This document shows, one piece after another, positions 6,490 to 7,561 of a stretch of 7,561 nucleotides of DNA; position 1 is the stretch's first letter; every line of letters starts with the position of its first letter. A program made the translations under genes and the position numbers. Location: positions 1 through 7,561 of the forward strand of contig JBDTDI010000248.1 in assembly GCA_039923155.1 (NCBI GenBank), given 5' to 3'. A model generated the notes under the pieces. That model was given only the letters and a program-made list of their open reading frames with translations, had not been told where the DNA came from and searched no databases. The stretch comes from Rhodococcus_D sp039923155. GTDB taxonomy: Bacteria; Actinomycetota; Actinomycetes; Mycobacteriales; Mycobacteriaceae.

Positions 6490-7561
6490 GAGCACACCTC
6501 GTCGGTCGCAGGGGTGTCGTCGGCGAGCAGACTCTCCGCGACCCGCCACAGTCCCTCGGACTGGGACGCCTTGACCAGCACCACGTCCCCAGGTTCGACC
6601 TCGGCTCGCAGCAGCTCCAGCGCGCTCGCCACGTCCGGCACGAACACGGTTTCCTCGCCCCAGGAGCCTTCCATGTACGCACCGCGGTGCACGGCCTCCA
6701 CCGGGCTGCCCAGCGCCCCCACGACGACGAGTCGGCTGACGTCCAGGCGGACGGCGTAGCGACCGATCAGGTCGTGCTCGCGCACCGCGTCCGGGCCGAG
6801 CTCGCCCATCTCGCCCAGCACGGCCCAGCTGCGACGGACGGGCGTTCCGCGTCCTCCACCTCGACTCATCGACACCAGTGCCTTCAGCGCCGCGCGGACC
6901 GAGTCCGGGTTGGCGTTGTAGGCGTCGTTGACGATCGTGACCCCGTCGGCGCGGGTCCGGACGTCCATCCGCCTCGGTGACGCGGCACCGGCCTGGCTCA
7001 ACGCCGCGGCGACATCCTCGACGGTGGCGCCACGCTCGAGCCCCACCGCCGCGGCCGCGAGGGCGTTGCCGACGTGGTGCTCCCCGTGCACGGCCAGCGT
7101 CACGTCCGCCTCGCCGGCGGCAGTGACCAGCCTGAAGCTCGCGCGCGCCTGCCCGTCCAGCGTGATGTCGACGGCGCGGACGTCGGCGCGTGGGCTGACC
7201 CCGAAGGACACCACGCGCGCGGCGGTGCGGGAGACCATCGCCGCGACGAGGGGGTCATCAGCGTTGAGCACCGCCACGCCCCCCGCCGCGGCAGCGGGCA
7301 GCGCCTCGACGAGCTCCCCCTTGGCCTTCGCGATTCCCTCGCGCGAGCCGAACTCCCCGAGGTGGGCGGTGCCCACGTTCAGCACCACCCCGATCCGTGG
7401 GGGGGCGAGCCGGCACAGGGCGGCGATGTGACCGACCCCGCGCGCAGACTTCTCCAGGACCAGGTTTCGGGTGTGGGGCCCGGCCTGCAGCACGGTCCAC
7501 GGGTGACCGAGCTCGTTGTTGAAGGAACCGGGTGGGGCGACCAGCTCGCCGAGGGGGGCCA
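6486..7561 (-). CDS. murF: UDP-MurNAc-tripeptide:D-Ala-D-Ala ligase MurF, 5' partial
   Basis: MurF is the cytoplasmic Mur ligase that uses ATP to add D-Ala-D-Ala to UDP-MurNAc-tripeptide, completing the pentapeptide precursor. The frame is open across the right edge, so the start, the N-terminal substrate domain and the GKT/S ATP-binding loop lie outside; 357 codons are visible and, from the family length of about 450-510, roughly 100-150 are missing. Visible residues show the central-domain segment GSFNNELGHP (about 12-21), LEKSARG (35-41), NVGTAHLGEFGS (61-72) followed by a lysine-rich stretch whose K80 fits the carbamylated lysine, and NDAYNANPDS (211-220), a MurF hallmark. The C-terminal part has RRSWAVLGEM and GDVVLVKAS, typical of the ligase C-terminal domain. 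K37 occupies a position where I recall Met or Leu (see findings). The TGA stop (6488-6486) overlaps the mraY start by four bases. An internal GTG at 7493 is not the start, because conserved sequence continues upstream of it. Confidence 0.97.
   Translation of the reverse strand, partial: APLGELVAPPGSFNNELGHPWTVLQAGPHTRNLVLEKSARGVGHIAALCRLAPPRIGVVLNVGTAHLGEFGSREGIAKAKGELVEALPAAAAGGVAVLNADDPLVAAMVSRTAARVVSFGVSPRADVRAVDITLDGQARASFRLVTAAGEADVTLAVHGEHHVGNALAAAAVGLERGATVEDVAAALSQAGAASPRRMDVRTRADGVTIVNDAYNANPDSVRAALKALVSMSRGGGRGTPVRRSWAVLGEMGELGPDAVREHDLIGRYAVRLDVSRLVVVGALGSPVEAVHRGAYMEGSWGEETVFVPDVASALELLRAEVEPGDVVLVKASQSEGLWRVAESLLADDTPATDEVCS
6495..6500 (-). promoter_or_regulatory. Shine-Dalgarno of mraY
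   Basis: GAGGTG on the minus strand lies five bases before the GTG start of mraY, inside the last codons of murF. It is the clearest ribosome binding site in the window and supports placing the mraY start at 6489. Confidence 0.7.

Noticed and set aside
1..7561. Internal promoters or terminators
   Set aside because: There is no intergenic space beyond one base, no T-rich run after a stem, and no convincing AT-rich -10 element. At this G+C I could not support any call by eye.
1..7561. A novel defence, mobile or biosynthetic system
   Set aside because: Every base is accounted for by six conserved cell wall and division genes in the standard order. There are no accessory genes, insertion sequences or repeat arrays.

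Overview
The window is one compact block of the division and cell wall (dcw) cluster of a high-GC Gram-positive bacterium, almost certainly an actinomycete. The whole window reads from the minus strand. In transcription order (right to left) it holds murF (5' part missing), mraY, murD, ftsW, murG and murC (last few codons missing). The actinobacterial assignment rests on very high G+C with G/C-dominated third codon positions, GTG start codons, the gene order, and recalled similarity to mycobacterial homologues (for example the MurF segment GSFNNELGHP, the FtsW segment LPNAHNDFIFAIIGEELG and the MraY segment APFHHHFELGGWAETT). The genus cannot be fixed from the sequence alone.

Layout: murF 7561-6486, mraY 6489-5410, murD 5408-3990, ftsW 3993-2488, murG 2491-1400, murC 1403-1. 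There is essentially no non-coding DNA. Four of the five junctions are 4-base GTGA overlaps, where the GTG start of the next gene overlaps the TGA stop of the previous one. The mraY/murD junction has a single-base gap. All five visible start codons are GTG. This indicates one polycistronic unit with translational coupling. No promoter, terminator, RNA gene, mobile element, CRISPR array or gene-free stretch of notable length is visible.

Pathway: MurC, MurD and MurF are three of the four ATP-dependent Mur ligases that build UDP-MurNAc-pentapeptide in the cytoplasm. MraY moves phospho-MurNAc-pentapeptide onto undecaprenyl phosphate in the membrane (lipid I). MurG adds GlcNAc (lipid II). FtsW is the SEDS glycosyltransferase that polymerises lipid II at the septum. 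By analogy with related genomes, murE and a class B PBP gene probably lie upstream (beyond 7561), and ftsQ and ftsZ downstream (before position 1).

I did not find a novel system. What merits a second look is small-scale: the coupled junctions (murG/murC has no recognisable Shine-Dalgarno), a G7 tract that serves as both murD codons and the likely ftsW ribosome binding site, a long low-complexity basic tail on FtsW containing a CGGCG pentamer run, a divergent Pro/Gly/Ser segment near the MurG C-terminus, and a Met-to-Lys substitution in a conserved MurF motif.
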